The position numbers and the translations under genes were made by a program. Positions 1-4,888 of a DNA stretch of 5,034 nucleotides are shown in pieces. The notes beneath the pieces were generated by a model that saw nothing but the letters and a program-made list of their open reading frames with translations, ran no database searches and had not been told where the DNA came from. The stretch comes from Candidatus Brockarchaeota archaeon (GTDB lineage: Archaea > Thermoproteota > EX4484-205 > DTQO01), in NCBI GenBank assembly GCA_017601265.1, contig JAFNJA010000011.1:5098-10131 (forward strand), in the 5' to 3' direction. Position 1 is the stretch's first letter. Every line of letters begins with the position of its first letter.

Positions 1-420
1 AACTCTGCCGGTTTCCGATTCGTAATAGATGGTCTCCAACCTTTCTGGCGTGAAGTAGGAGTTGCCCAACTTCTCAAATTCCGGGTTGATCCCGACCGAG
101 ATGGCGCCCTTCGGGCATGCCATCGCGCATACATGGCAACCCCGGCAGCTATAGCTTATTGGCTCATCTATCTGACCATCTTCGCGAACCCTGTGGACGC
201 CATAGATGCAGGCCTCAACGCATTCTTGGAGGTTGATGCAGTTGCTGTATCGCTTGACTAGGAATTTCGAAGGCACTCTAAACTTCGTAGGGGCCTCCTT
301 CACCTCTATTCGGTACCTTTCGAAAATGGGCTTCGCCCCTCGGCTTGCGATCTCGTCCTGGCGCTCTTTGAAAAGAGCGGCGATTGGGTTTGGCTTAGAG
401 ACAGAGGTTCTATCGTTCAT
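1..420 (-). CDS. FMN-binding glutamate synthase family protein (GltB2-like), N-terminal part, cut by window edge
   Basis: The gene reads leftward from an ATG at 420 and leaves the window after 140 codons without a stop, so only the N-terminal ferredoxin module is visible. Residues 61-71 hold a first cluster motif and residues 92-102 a canonical one, C-RG-C-HV-C-AMA-C-P. This is followed by segments like EFEKLGNSYFTPERLETIYY and ESETGRV, which are characteristic of the linker leading into the FMN/(βα)8 glutamate synthase domain in the stand-alone archaeal and clostridial type. The family is expected to pass electrons through its iron-sulfur clusters to an FMN site that makes glutamate from 2-oxoglutarate and ammonia or glutamine. 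Many members are uncharacterised, so the true substrate is open. The first cluster has Leu (residue 64) where the second Cys would normally be. The start is supported by a TATA-like box about 38 bp upstream and by the lack of an in-frame ATG further up. Its protein-level identity is strong; its exact activity is inferred. Confidence 0.85.
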   Translation of the reverse strand, partial: MNDRTSVSKPNPIAALFKERQDEIASRGAKPIFERYRIEVKEAPTKFRVPSKFLVKRYSNCINLQECVEACIYGVHRVREDGQIDEPISYSCRGCHVCAMACPKGAISVGINPEFEKLGNSYFTPERLETIYYESETGRV

Positions 421-452
421 TCTTCGCAGAAACGTAATGGGTATGGCGAGCT

Positions 453-477
453 GATATATATCATATTTACTATTTAA
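453..477 (-). promoter_or_regulatory. TATA-like promoter for the glutamate-synthase-like gene
   Basis: Read on the minus strand, this is an A/T-rich block ending in GATATATATC, a perfect 10-bp palindrome at 453-462. It is centred about 38 bp before the ATG at 420, so a start site about 25-27 bp downstream would leave a leader of roughly 10 nt. That is usual for archaeal short-leader genes. The same DNA lies in the duplicated segment described at 422-575, so it may once have served divergent promoters. No TSS data are available. Confidence 0.5.
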
Positions 478-492
478 TCTAGCATTTTCTGA

Positions 493-563
493 CGGATATG
501 ATATTCTAGAGCTATCCTATGTTAAAAATAATGATATATTCGCTGAAATTGATAGCGGATATG
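493..563 (+). repeat. Pair of CGGATATG words, left copy (493-500 and 556-563)
   Basis: The 8-base word CGGATATG occurs at 493-500 and again at 556-563, start to start 63 bp. The second is embedded in ATAGCGGATATG, identical to 1342-1353. Both words are among the best-preserved parts of the decayed regulator copy, where the sequence between them has diverged. They could be operator sites or simply the remains of two in-frame ATG contexts. Confidence 0.5.
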
Positions 564-573
564 TTCTGAAGGC

Positions 574-900
574 TTAGCTCAGGAACGCGCGTGAGAGGAA
601 TTCTGGGATGGCGTGTTGTGCTGGTTGAAGGATCGATTCCGTTATCTTAATAATCCAACCTTGTGCTATGCCGAATGAGATTGCTAGCGATACGACCGGT
701 CGCGCCTCTCTATGCCGGTCATGCATAGCGCTCATGAGCCATCTCGTGGTGCCAATGGCCAGGTAATCAAAGACATTCCGGTTTAGCGCCTTGGAAAAGT
801 TTTCTACTAGAAAACTGAAGATCTCATCCTTAAAGCTACGCACGATTAGGCTAACAGTAGACCAAAAGAGACAAGTCAGACATTCGAAGCATTCTTGCAT
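574..900 (-). CDS. Hypothetical 108-residue protein (doubtful)
   Basis: An uninterrupted minus-strand frame of 108 codons starts at ATG 900 and ends in TAA at 574-576. The product is not recognised. It starts with a Cys-rich, hydrophobic stretch (three Cys within residues 4-10, then CLFWSTVSLIVR). It has a charged middle around residues 57-67 and a second hydrophobic segment, VVSLAISFGIAQGWIIKI, near residues 69-86, which might be amphipathic or membrane-associated. GC at third codon positions is about one half by rough count, less biased than in the clear genes here. No good TATA box lies at the expected distance, since the only candidate, TTTAAC, is about 10-15 bp from the ATG. It lies in a gene-poor region beside a decayed gene copy, so it may be a chance open frame. 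Confidence 0.25.
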   Translation of the reverse strand: MQECFECLTCLFWSTVSLIVRSFKDEIFSFLVENFSKALNRNVFDYLAIGTTRWLMSAMHDRHREARPVVSLAISFGIAQGWIIKITESILQPAQHAIPEFLSRAFLS

Positions 901-1008
901 CGAGAAAGGTTAAACCTAAGAGCTTTGATGGAGGAACTCAAGCGAGAGGGCACGGCAAGAATCCTCCAAGAGTTAATACGCGGTTGGAGCCGAACGAGAA
1001 AACAATAA
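850..1008 (+). other. Coding-like tail of an unknown plus-strand gene (stop-free frame, possible remnant)
   Basis: After a TAG at 847-849, the plus frame is open for 52 codons and ends in TAA at 1006-1008. It translates into a plausible helical, charged C-terminus, including LNLRALMEELKREG and ILQELIRGW. The only ATG is at 928 and would give just 26 residues with no clear promoter. Upstream, the three plus frames are broken by many stops. I therefore read it as either chance or the last piece of a decayed gene. No family is recognised. Confidence 0.2.
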
Positions 1009-1240
1009 TCACTCTGCTACTAGCTTTCAACGGTTGAGTTGGGGTGCTATCGGTATACATGAAAGGCTTTGCCATACTCCTAATGTTCCACGGCCCTAGG
1101 ATACGGCGGCGATAGTCGAAATTTACGGTCTATTAGCCCATCCGGTGCATTACAGATACCTAGTTTATAAGACTCGGAGAGAAAGGAGAGAACTTAACTA
1201 TCTGCTTAGCTGGAATCTAATATGCTATGAGCGCGGCAAA
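1009..1240. other. Intergenic region with no supported gene
   Basis: I see no frame longer than about 25 codons that looks real and no RNA-gene fold. A TATA-like TTTATAA sits at 1164-1170, but no start codon follows at the 38-40 bp spacing seen for the other genes. The rightmost part (from about 1205) is similar to 422-450, upstream of the decayed regulator copy. Confidence 0.5.
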
Positions 1241-1256
1241 TTATATATATTATATC
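1241..1256 (+). promoter_or_regulatory. TATA-like promoter of the tandem winged-helix regulator
   Basis: The block TTATATATATTATATC is the most A/T-rich run upstream of the regulator and is centred about 40 bp before its ATG at 1288. Archaeal transcription would then begin near 1274-1278, giving a leader of about 10-14 nt. A closely related block lies at 453-468. There is no Shine-Dalgarno match before the ATG. Confidence 0.6.
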
Positions 1257-1282
1257 TACTATTAGACGTTGTGAATTTGCGG

Positions 1283-1353
1283 CGGATATGACACTCCAAG
1301 CCCATTCTACGTCGAAACTGCGTTCAGTTTCGCAAGAAACCATAGCGGATATG
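1283..1353 (+). repeat. Pair of CGGATATG words at the regulator start (1283-1290 and 1346-1353)
   Basis: CGGATATG is found at 1283-1290, where its ATG is the proposed start codon, and at 1346-1353, where its ATG is Met22 of the same frame. The spacing is 63 bp, close to six helical turns, and is the same in the decayed copy at 493-563. The two words might be operators for autoregulation, or two alternative start contexts. Function is inferred from conservation only. Confidence 0.45.
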
Positions 1354-2373
1354 CTCAATGACAAGCTGAACCTCCTGCTGCTCAAGAACATCTGCTCGGG
1401 TAACGGCTTGGACGTCAACCTGAGCTACCTCGCAAGGCACTTGAGGAGGCACAGGAACAGCATAAGGGAGAGGGTGAGGAATCTCCTCTCGCATAGGATC
1501 GTAGATCGACCCGTATTTCCGTTCTTCGGGCTCTTCGTCGAGTATCCCCTCCTGGTGGCCGCTTACGCCGATCTTCCAGACAGCGAGAAGGTGAATGAGT
1601 GGCTCATGAAGGACAAGAACGTCTTCGCGGCCTTCAGGGTCAGGGAGGGAGAGTACAACACCATATTGTTCGAATTCCACAAGAGCGTTTGGCACTACCA
1701 CATATGGAGGGACAACCTCGTGCGGGAGAACAAGATACCTGGCAGGGGTGAGAGGGCCCCTTCCACGGTTTACTACTTCTCCAATCAGCTGATTGAGAAG
1801 TACGACCCGGCTGCCGGTATGGCGCTCATAGAGGAGGAGTTCGAGAAGGAGAATAAGATCAAGATCAACGGCTACGATCTTGACAAGTTGGCCCTAAGGG
1901 TCCTCCGGAACCTTGTGAATGGCCAAGGCATCAAACTGAACGAGAACTACCTCTCGAAGGAGCTTGGTATCCATCGGAGGACGATAGCGAAGAGGGTATC
2001 AAAGCTGATGGCCTCGGGCCTGATCCTCGATCCTGTATGCAGGTTCCCGTCTTTCTTCGTTCCACCTAACTTCCTGCTCGTGTTTTCGATGGTGGAAATA
2101 AAGGGATCGAGGGAACAGATCATGGAGGATATAGCTCAGGACCCTCACGTTACTCTTGCTTACAGGATAAGCGAGGGAAGGTTCAACACGCTCCTCTTCG
2201 AATCCCACCTAAGCATCGAAGATTATTTGATATGGGAGAAGAGGTACACGGACCGCTACCCGGGTTGTTTCGGGTCGGCAAAGATAAACTACCTCTCGCC
2301 CCGAATGACGATCTCGATTGACCAGCAGAAGGTTTCACTCGGAATAATGGAGGATCGGCTTGCCGCACTGTAA
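1288..2373 (+). CDS. Tandem winged-helix transcriptional regulator (Lrp/AsnC-like organisation, duplicated HTH-sensor unit)
   Basis: This 361-residue protein contains the same unit twice. The first helix-turn-helix spans about residues 25-72 (LSYLARHLRRHRNSIRERV) and the second about 199-245 (NYLSKELGIHRRTIAKRVSKL). Each is followed by an α/β domain with matching motifs: FRVREGEYNTILFEFHKS near 116-133 and YRISEGRFNTLLFESHLS near 282-299. Each of these is followed by a Y..IW motif. Such HTH-plus-sensor order recalls Lrp/AsnC proteins with a RAM-like ligand domain, but I cannot assign a ligand. The recognition helices are Arg/Lys rich, fitting DNA contact. It likely acts as a cytoplasmic repressor or activator, and the two units may mimic a dimer. 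The start at 1288 fits the TATA box about 40 bp upstream. Met22 at 1351 is an alternative start, since the residues before it look disordered and are not needed for the first HTH. The gene stands alone, with about 310 bp before the transporter. Confidence 0.75.
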   Translation: MTLQAHSTSKLRSVSQETIADMLNDKLNLLLLKNICSGNGLDVNLSYLARHLRRHRNSIRERVRNLLSHRIVDRPVFPFFGLFVEYPLLVAAYADLPDSEKVNEWLMKDKNVFAAFRVREGEYNTILFEFHKSVWHYHIWRDNLVRENKIPGRGERAPSTVYYFSNQLIEKYDPAAGMALIEEEFEKENKIKINGYDLDKLALRVLRNLVNGQGIKLNENYLSKELGIHRRTIAKRVSKLMASGLILDPVCRFPSFFVPPNFLLVFSMVEIKGSREQIMEDIAQDPHVTLAYRISEGRFNTLLFESHLSIEDYLIWEKRYTDRYPGCFGSAKINYLSPRMTISIDQQKVSLGIMEDRLAAL

Positions 2374-2493
2374 GCATCACTTCCTTCTGCCGAGGCCTCC
2401 GGCGCAACAGCGGATGGATTCTTCGATGCAAGAAACCCAGAAAAAGGCAAAGCCTGCTTAAGGTTCGTTTGGGCATCCATCATTAGCCAACCC

Positions 2494-2498
2494 TTTTT
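2494..2498 (+). terminator. Possible T-run terminator downstream of the regulator
   Basis: A run of five T in CCCTTTTTGTG lies about 120 bp after the regulator's stop codon. Archaeal RNA polymerase can terminate at such T-tracts without a hairpin. No strong stem precedes it; the only local palindrome, GAGGCCTC near 2392-2399, is too far upstream. Confidence 0.25.
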
Positions 2499-2553
2499 GT
2501 GACCGCCCAGTTAAATCTTCTTCTGCGCATCGTTATCGAACACGTTTGCCAAG

Positions 2554-2661
2554 ATGGGAAACGGAAGATGGCGCGCTGCTATCGTCAGGATTCCAAGACC
2601 ACTGCTCTCCGACTGTGCGTTAGGCGGCGTCAACCTGAAAAGACTTAAACAGCGCATTTAG
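2554..2661 (+). CDS. Possible 35-residue basic small protein
   Basis: An ATG at 2554 opens a frame ending in TAG at 2659-2661. The product has 35 residues, is strongly basic (GRWRAAIVRIPRP near the start, KRLKQRI at the end) and is of no family I recognise. In its favour, a TATA-like TTAAAT at 2511-2516 is centred about 41 bp upstream, the same spacing as for the recognised genes. The frame also sits in an otherwise empty intergenic stretch, ending 24 bp before the transporter ATG. Against it, the length is within chance expectation and it overlaps the transporter's own promoter. It could also be a leader peptide or nothing. Confidence 0.22.
   Translation: MGNGRWRAAIVRIPRPLLSDCALGGVNLKRLKQRI
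2637..2650 (+). promoter_or_regulatory. BRE/TATA-like promoter of the MFS transporter
   Basis: GAAAAGACTTAAAC combines a purine-rich BRE-like left half with a TTAAA core, centred about 38 bp before the ATG at 2685. It predicts a start site near 2672-2675, downstream of the GTG at 2667. It is therefore the main reason for preferring the ATG at 2685 as the translation start. Confidence 0.55.
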
Positions 2662-2684
2662 CAGTCGTGGCACTTTGCGGGTGC

Positions 2685-3839
2685 ATGGTGCCTGTGAAAG
2701 CGACTTGGAACCGCGACATCGCGATAATCACGGGCATATTCGCTACGACCTCCGCTGCCGCCGGTGTATTGAGCCCCGTGTGGCCAATCTACATCATAGA
2801 CCTTGGAGCGACGATGACGGAGCTCGGCCTCGTTTTCGCCGCTTCCAACATCGCCGCCGCTTTCTTGCAGATTCCGAGCGGCTGGCTGTCTGACAGGTTC
2901 GGGAGGAGGAAACTGCACGCGATTGGCGCCTCAATAGGCGTCCTGCCCCCGATCATGTACATGTTCACGGGCAACTGGATCGGCCTCGTTCCTTGGTCCC
3001 TTCTCGCGGGGATCGCGACCGGCCTCAGCGGTTCGATACGCTGGACGATCGTGGCGGACGCTTCGCCGGACAGGATGGCGAGCGCTTACGGCTGGGCGAT
3101 ATCGGGGATGTTGTTCGGAATGACGCTCGGTCCCTTTCTGGGCGGATTCGTGGCTGACGCATTCGGCATCAAGTCCGCCTTCCTGGCCAGCTTCCTCCTT
3201 TACGCCTTGACCTTCCTTTTGGCGGTCTTGATTCGCGAGACTGGTTCCAAGCAAAGGGATTTTTCGACATCTCCTTCGGGATACCAGAGGGCGCTTTTGA
3301 AAGTCATCGCGGTCTTTTCGGTCGTGAACGTGGTTCAAGGGATCGGGTTCGGCCTGCTCCCTCCGTTGCTGCCCATCTTCATAACCACGAGGTTCAACGT
3401 CGACTTTACCCAATTGGGCATCGTCTACGCCCTTGGGACCGGGCTGCCCGCGGCGATCGTCCAGCTTCCCGGCGGGAAGATAGCCGAGAGGTACAGCAAG
3501 AGGAACCTGATCATCCTGACTTTGGTCCTCTCGTCTCCGTTCAACGCCCTCGTGCCGCTCTCTTGGAACCTTGTCGTGCTTCTCCTTTCCCTGTTCCTAG
3601 GCGGCGCTATAATGAACGTCGCGTGGCCCGCGTACCAATCGCTGATGATGGAGCTGACGCCTCGCGAAAGGAGGGGGTTGGTCAACGGCATTTCAGCCAC
3701 CACCATGTGGGTTGGAATGGCTTTGGGCTCCGCCCTGAGCGGGCCGATCTGGGAAGGCCTCGGATCCGGTTTCCCTTTCTATTTGGTAACGGTGCTTTTC
3801 CTCGTTTCGGCGATTCCGTTCGCCTTCCTTGAGGGTTAG
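2685..3839 (+). CDS. Major facilitator superfamily (MFS) transporter, 12 membrane helices
   Basis: The 384-residue product shows the two-times-six helix plan of MFS proteins. Helix 1 begins with AIITGIFATTSAAAGVLSP. The loop between helices 2 and 3 carries the diagnostic motif A, SGWLSDRFGRRK (about residues 65-76). The matching loop of the second half has PGGKIAERYSKRN (about 252-264). A polar central loop near 185-206 separates the halves. Such carriers move small solutes across the cytoplasmic membrane, usually with protons. The sequence resembles drug/metabolite exporters as much as sugar or acid importers, so the substrate is unknown. Length is normal for the superfamily (about 380-420). 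I chose the ATG at 2685 over an upstream in-frame GTG at 2667 because the TATA-like box at 2643-2650 would start transcription after that GTG. The GTG would add only MALCGC. It is convergent with the phosphotriesterase-like gene, 47 bp away. Confidence 0.88.
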   Translation: MVPVKATWNRDIAIITGIFATTSAAAGVLSPVWPIYIIDLGATMTELGLVFAASNIAAAFLQIPSGWLSDRFGRRKLHAIGASIGVLPPIMYMFTGNWIGLVPWSLLAGIATGLSGSIRWTIVADASPDRMASAYGWAISGMLFGMTLGPFLGGFVADAFGIKSAFLASFLLYALTFLLAVLIRETGSKQRDFSTSPSGYQRALLKVIAVFSVVNVVQGIGFGLLPPLLPIFITTRFNVDFTQLGIVYALGTGLPAAIVQLPGGKIAERYSKRNLIILTLVLSSPFNALVPLSWNLVVLLLSLFLGGAIMNVAWPAYQSLMMELTPRERRGLVNGISATTMWVGMALGSALSGPIWEGLGSGFPFYLVTVLFLVSAIPFAFLEG

Positions 3840-3886
3840 GGTTCCCCCGCAAACCGCCGTGCCGGGTAAATTCGCGGCTCCTTTTG
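3840..3886. other. Convergent intergenic gap
   Basis: These 47 bp separate the ends of the transporter and the phosphotriesterase-like gene. The plus strand has only a T4 run (TTTT near 3882-3885) and there is no strong stem, so no confident terminator is visible for either gene. Confidence 0.4.
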
Positions 3887-4801
3887 TCAAAGCTCGAAGA
3901 TCCTGCGCGGATTTTCCACCATTAACACGGATATCAGGTCATTCATGCCTTCTTCCTCCATTTTTGGCAGAAACTTGTCGAAGATGTAGCAAAGGTCCCT
4001 GGGATTTCCCCCTCCAGGTTCGCCCAAATTGTAACCTCCAGCGTCTTGCGAGATCAAAATGCGCCTTTCGTGGCCCTTTGATGCCATCCGCTTGACGAGT
4101 TCGATGAAAAAACCGTCGGCGATCTCGCTTCCTATGGCGTCGTACTCGACGTTGATTCCCATCTCTGCCGCGCCGACGTGCTTCGCGAAGTCAGGCTCCG
4201 CGTGCGCGTGAACCCAGACGAACTTCTCCAGTTCGAAACGCTCCTCCTTCAAAACCTCCACCTCTTGCAGGAGTACCCGCCCATTCGTGGTGTGGTCCGA
4301 TATGGCGACTCCGGTATCCTTTGCCGCTCTGGCGGCAGCCCTAAGCACTTTTTCCTCAAGCGGCGTTAAGCCATCGTCGCTAGCGGCGAGTTTTATGAAC
4401 CCCGCCTTCACGGAGGTCCCGCCGATGCCTTCCGTGATGTCCTTCCTCATCCAGCCTGCAAGCTCGTCGACGCTCTTGCTTCCTACCCAGCTGGGCATGA
4501 AAGCCTCTTTGTAAAGACCCGCGGGAGCCAGCACGTTTATGCCGCTCTTCCTTGCCAAAGTTTCCAAGATTACCGGGTCCCTGCCTATGCCCCCCGTCGA
4601 GCACTCCACGAGAGTTGACGCGCCCCTTTTCTTAAGGGCAAGAAGGGAAAGAAGTACCTTGTTCACCACCTCTTCCCTGTCATATTGAACGACTACTGGA
4701 AGCGAGGGCCCTCTCAAATCGAAGAACAAATGTTCATGAGGGAGCGTTGATCCCATGCGCTTGGAATCGATATCGCCTAACACGGTACGTATATTTCCCA
4801 T
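3887..4801 (-). CDS. Phosphotriesterase/lactonase-like metallohydrolase (amidohydrolase superfamily)
   Basis: This 304-residue protein has every metal ligand of the phosphotriesterase family in order. These are H22 and H24 in TLPHEHLF, the carboxylatable K137 in AGFIKLA, H170 in ISDHT, H198 in VWVHAH, and D253 in ISQDAG. The region GIGGTSVKAGFIKLA followed by KVLRAAARAAKDTG closely follows archaeal phosphotriesterase-like lactonases of the SsoPox type as I remember them. The C-terminus keeps the family signature ENPRRIF. The family folds as a (βα)8 barrel with two metal ions and hydrolyses lactones, esters or phosphotriesters in the cytoplasm. The Arg found in the D-R-Y-G motif of lactonases appears to be Ala here (EYDAIG, near 219-224), so substrate specificity may differ. 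Length is typical or slightly short. Translation starts at ATG 4801; a GGAG at 4812-4815, 10 nt upstream, may be a weak ribosome-binding site. DUF72 lies just upstream on the same strand. Confidence 0.88.
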   Translation of the reverse strand: MGNIRTVLGDIDSKRMGSTLPHEHLFFDLRGPSLPVVVQYDREEVVNKVLLSLLALKKRGASTLVECSTGGIGRDPVILETLARKSGINVLAPAGLYKEAFMPSWVGSKSVDELAGWMRKDITEGIGGTSVKAGFIKLAASDDGLTPLEEKVLRAAARAAKDTGVAISDHTTNGRVLLQEVEVLKEERFELEKFVWVHAHAEPDFAKHVGAAEMGINVEYDAIGSEIADGFFIELVKRMASKGHERRILISQDAGGYNLGEPGGGNPRDLCYIFDKFLPKMEEEGMNDLISVLMVENPRRIFEL

Positions 4802-4848
4802 CGCCCCAATACTCCAGACTTACTCCTCGCAAAAACCTGTTCGCGTTC

Positions 4849-4860
4849 ACATAAAGGTTG
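4849..4860 (-). promoter_or_regulatory. Weak TATA-like box for the phosphotriesterase-like gene
   Basis: Read on the minus strand, CCTTTATG lies in the 87-bp gap after the DUF72 gene and is centred about 53 bp before ATG 4801. It predicts a leader of roughly 25 nt that would contain two GGAG words. It is a poorer match than the other promoters here, so co-transcription with DUF72 is an equal possibility. Confidence 0.3.
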
Positions 4861-4888
4861 TTGATGCGGGCTCGTTTGGTTAGATCCT

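Larger units (their letters stand above)
422..575 (+). pseudogene. Decayed copy of the promoter and 5' end of the tandem winged-helix regulator
   Basis: This stretch aligns with 1205-1365, the upstream region and first codons of the regulator. From 481 to 563 the alignment with 1271-1353 needs no gap (constant offset of 790), and by hand count about 50 of 83 positions match. The AT-rich promoter block (461-476 against 1250-1266) also matches with a one-base indel, and weaker similarity continues left to about 422/1205. The start codon is kept (ATG 498 for ATG 1288), but codon 4 is TAG where the intact gene has CAA. A further TGA follows just after the conserved second GGATATG. About half of the differences are transitions, and the left copy is clearly more A/T-rich, as expected for a sequence no longer under coding selection. 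I could not follow the similarity beyond about 575. An alternative reading is a conserved regulatory region rather than a gene remnant. Confidence 0.6.

Noticed and set aside
206..454. Open plus-strand frame of 82 codons
   Set aside because: It lies antisense to the glutamate-synthase-like gene, whose Cys motifs and family segments are unmistakable.
453..462. Perfect palindrome GATATATATC as a specific operator
   Set aside because: Alternating AT runs are palindromic by nature. It is better explained as part of a TATA-like promoter, and the matching block at 1241-1256 does not keep the palindrome.
568..650. tRNA-like signal (TAGCTCAGG at 574-582 followed by GGATCGATTCC at 630-640)
   Set aside because: The words resemble D-arm and T-arm sequences, but there is no paired acceptor stem, the anticodon stem does not pair, and the T-arm lacks a 5-bp stem with a 7-base loop.
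422..1365. Direct repeats as the ends of a mobile element
   Set aside because: The repeated segments match gene promoter and 5' coding sequence. There are no inverted ends or target-site duplications, and I recognise no transposase frame between them.
1324..1701. Open minus-strand frame of 125 codons inside the regulator
   Set aside because: It is an antisense shadow. The plus-strand protein has a clear internal repeat and HTH motifs that this frame does not explain.
2931..3413. Open minus-strand frame of 160 codons
   Set aside because: It is antisense to the MFS transporter, and its Arg/Glu/Gly-rich low-complexity product is typical of shadow frames in GC-rich coding DNA.
4380..4604. Open minus-strand frame of 74 codons within the hydrolase
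   Set aside because: It is an alternative frame inside the phosphotriesterase-like gene, rich in Arg/Gly/His, with no motif of its own.
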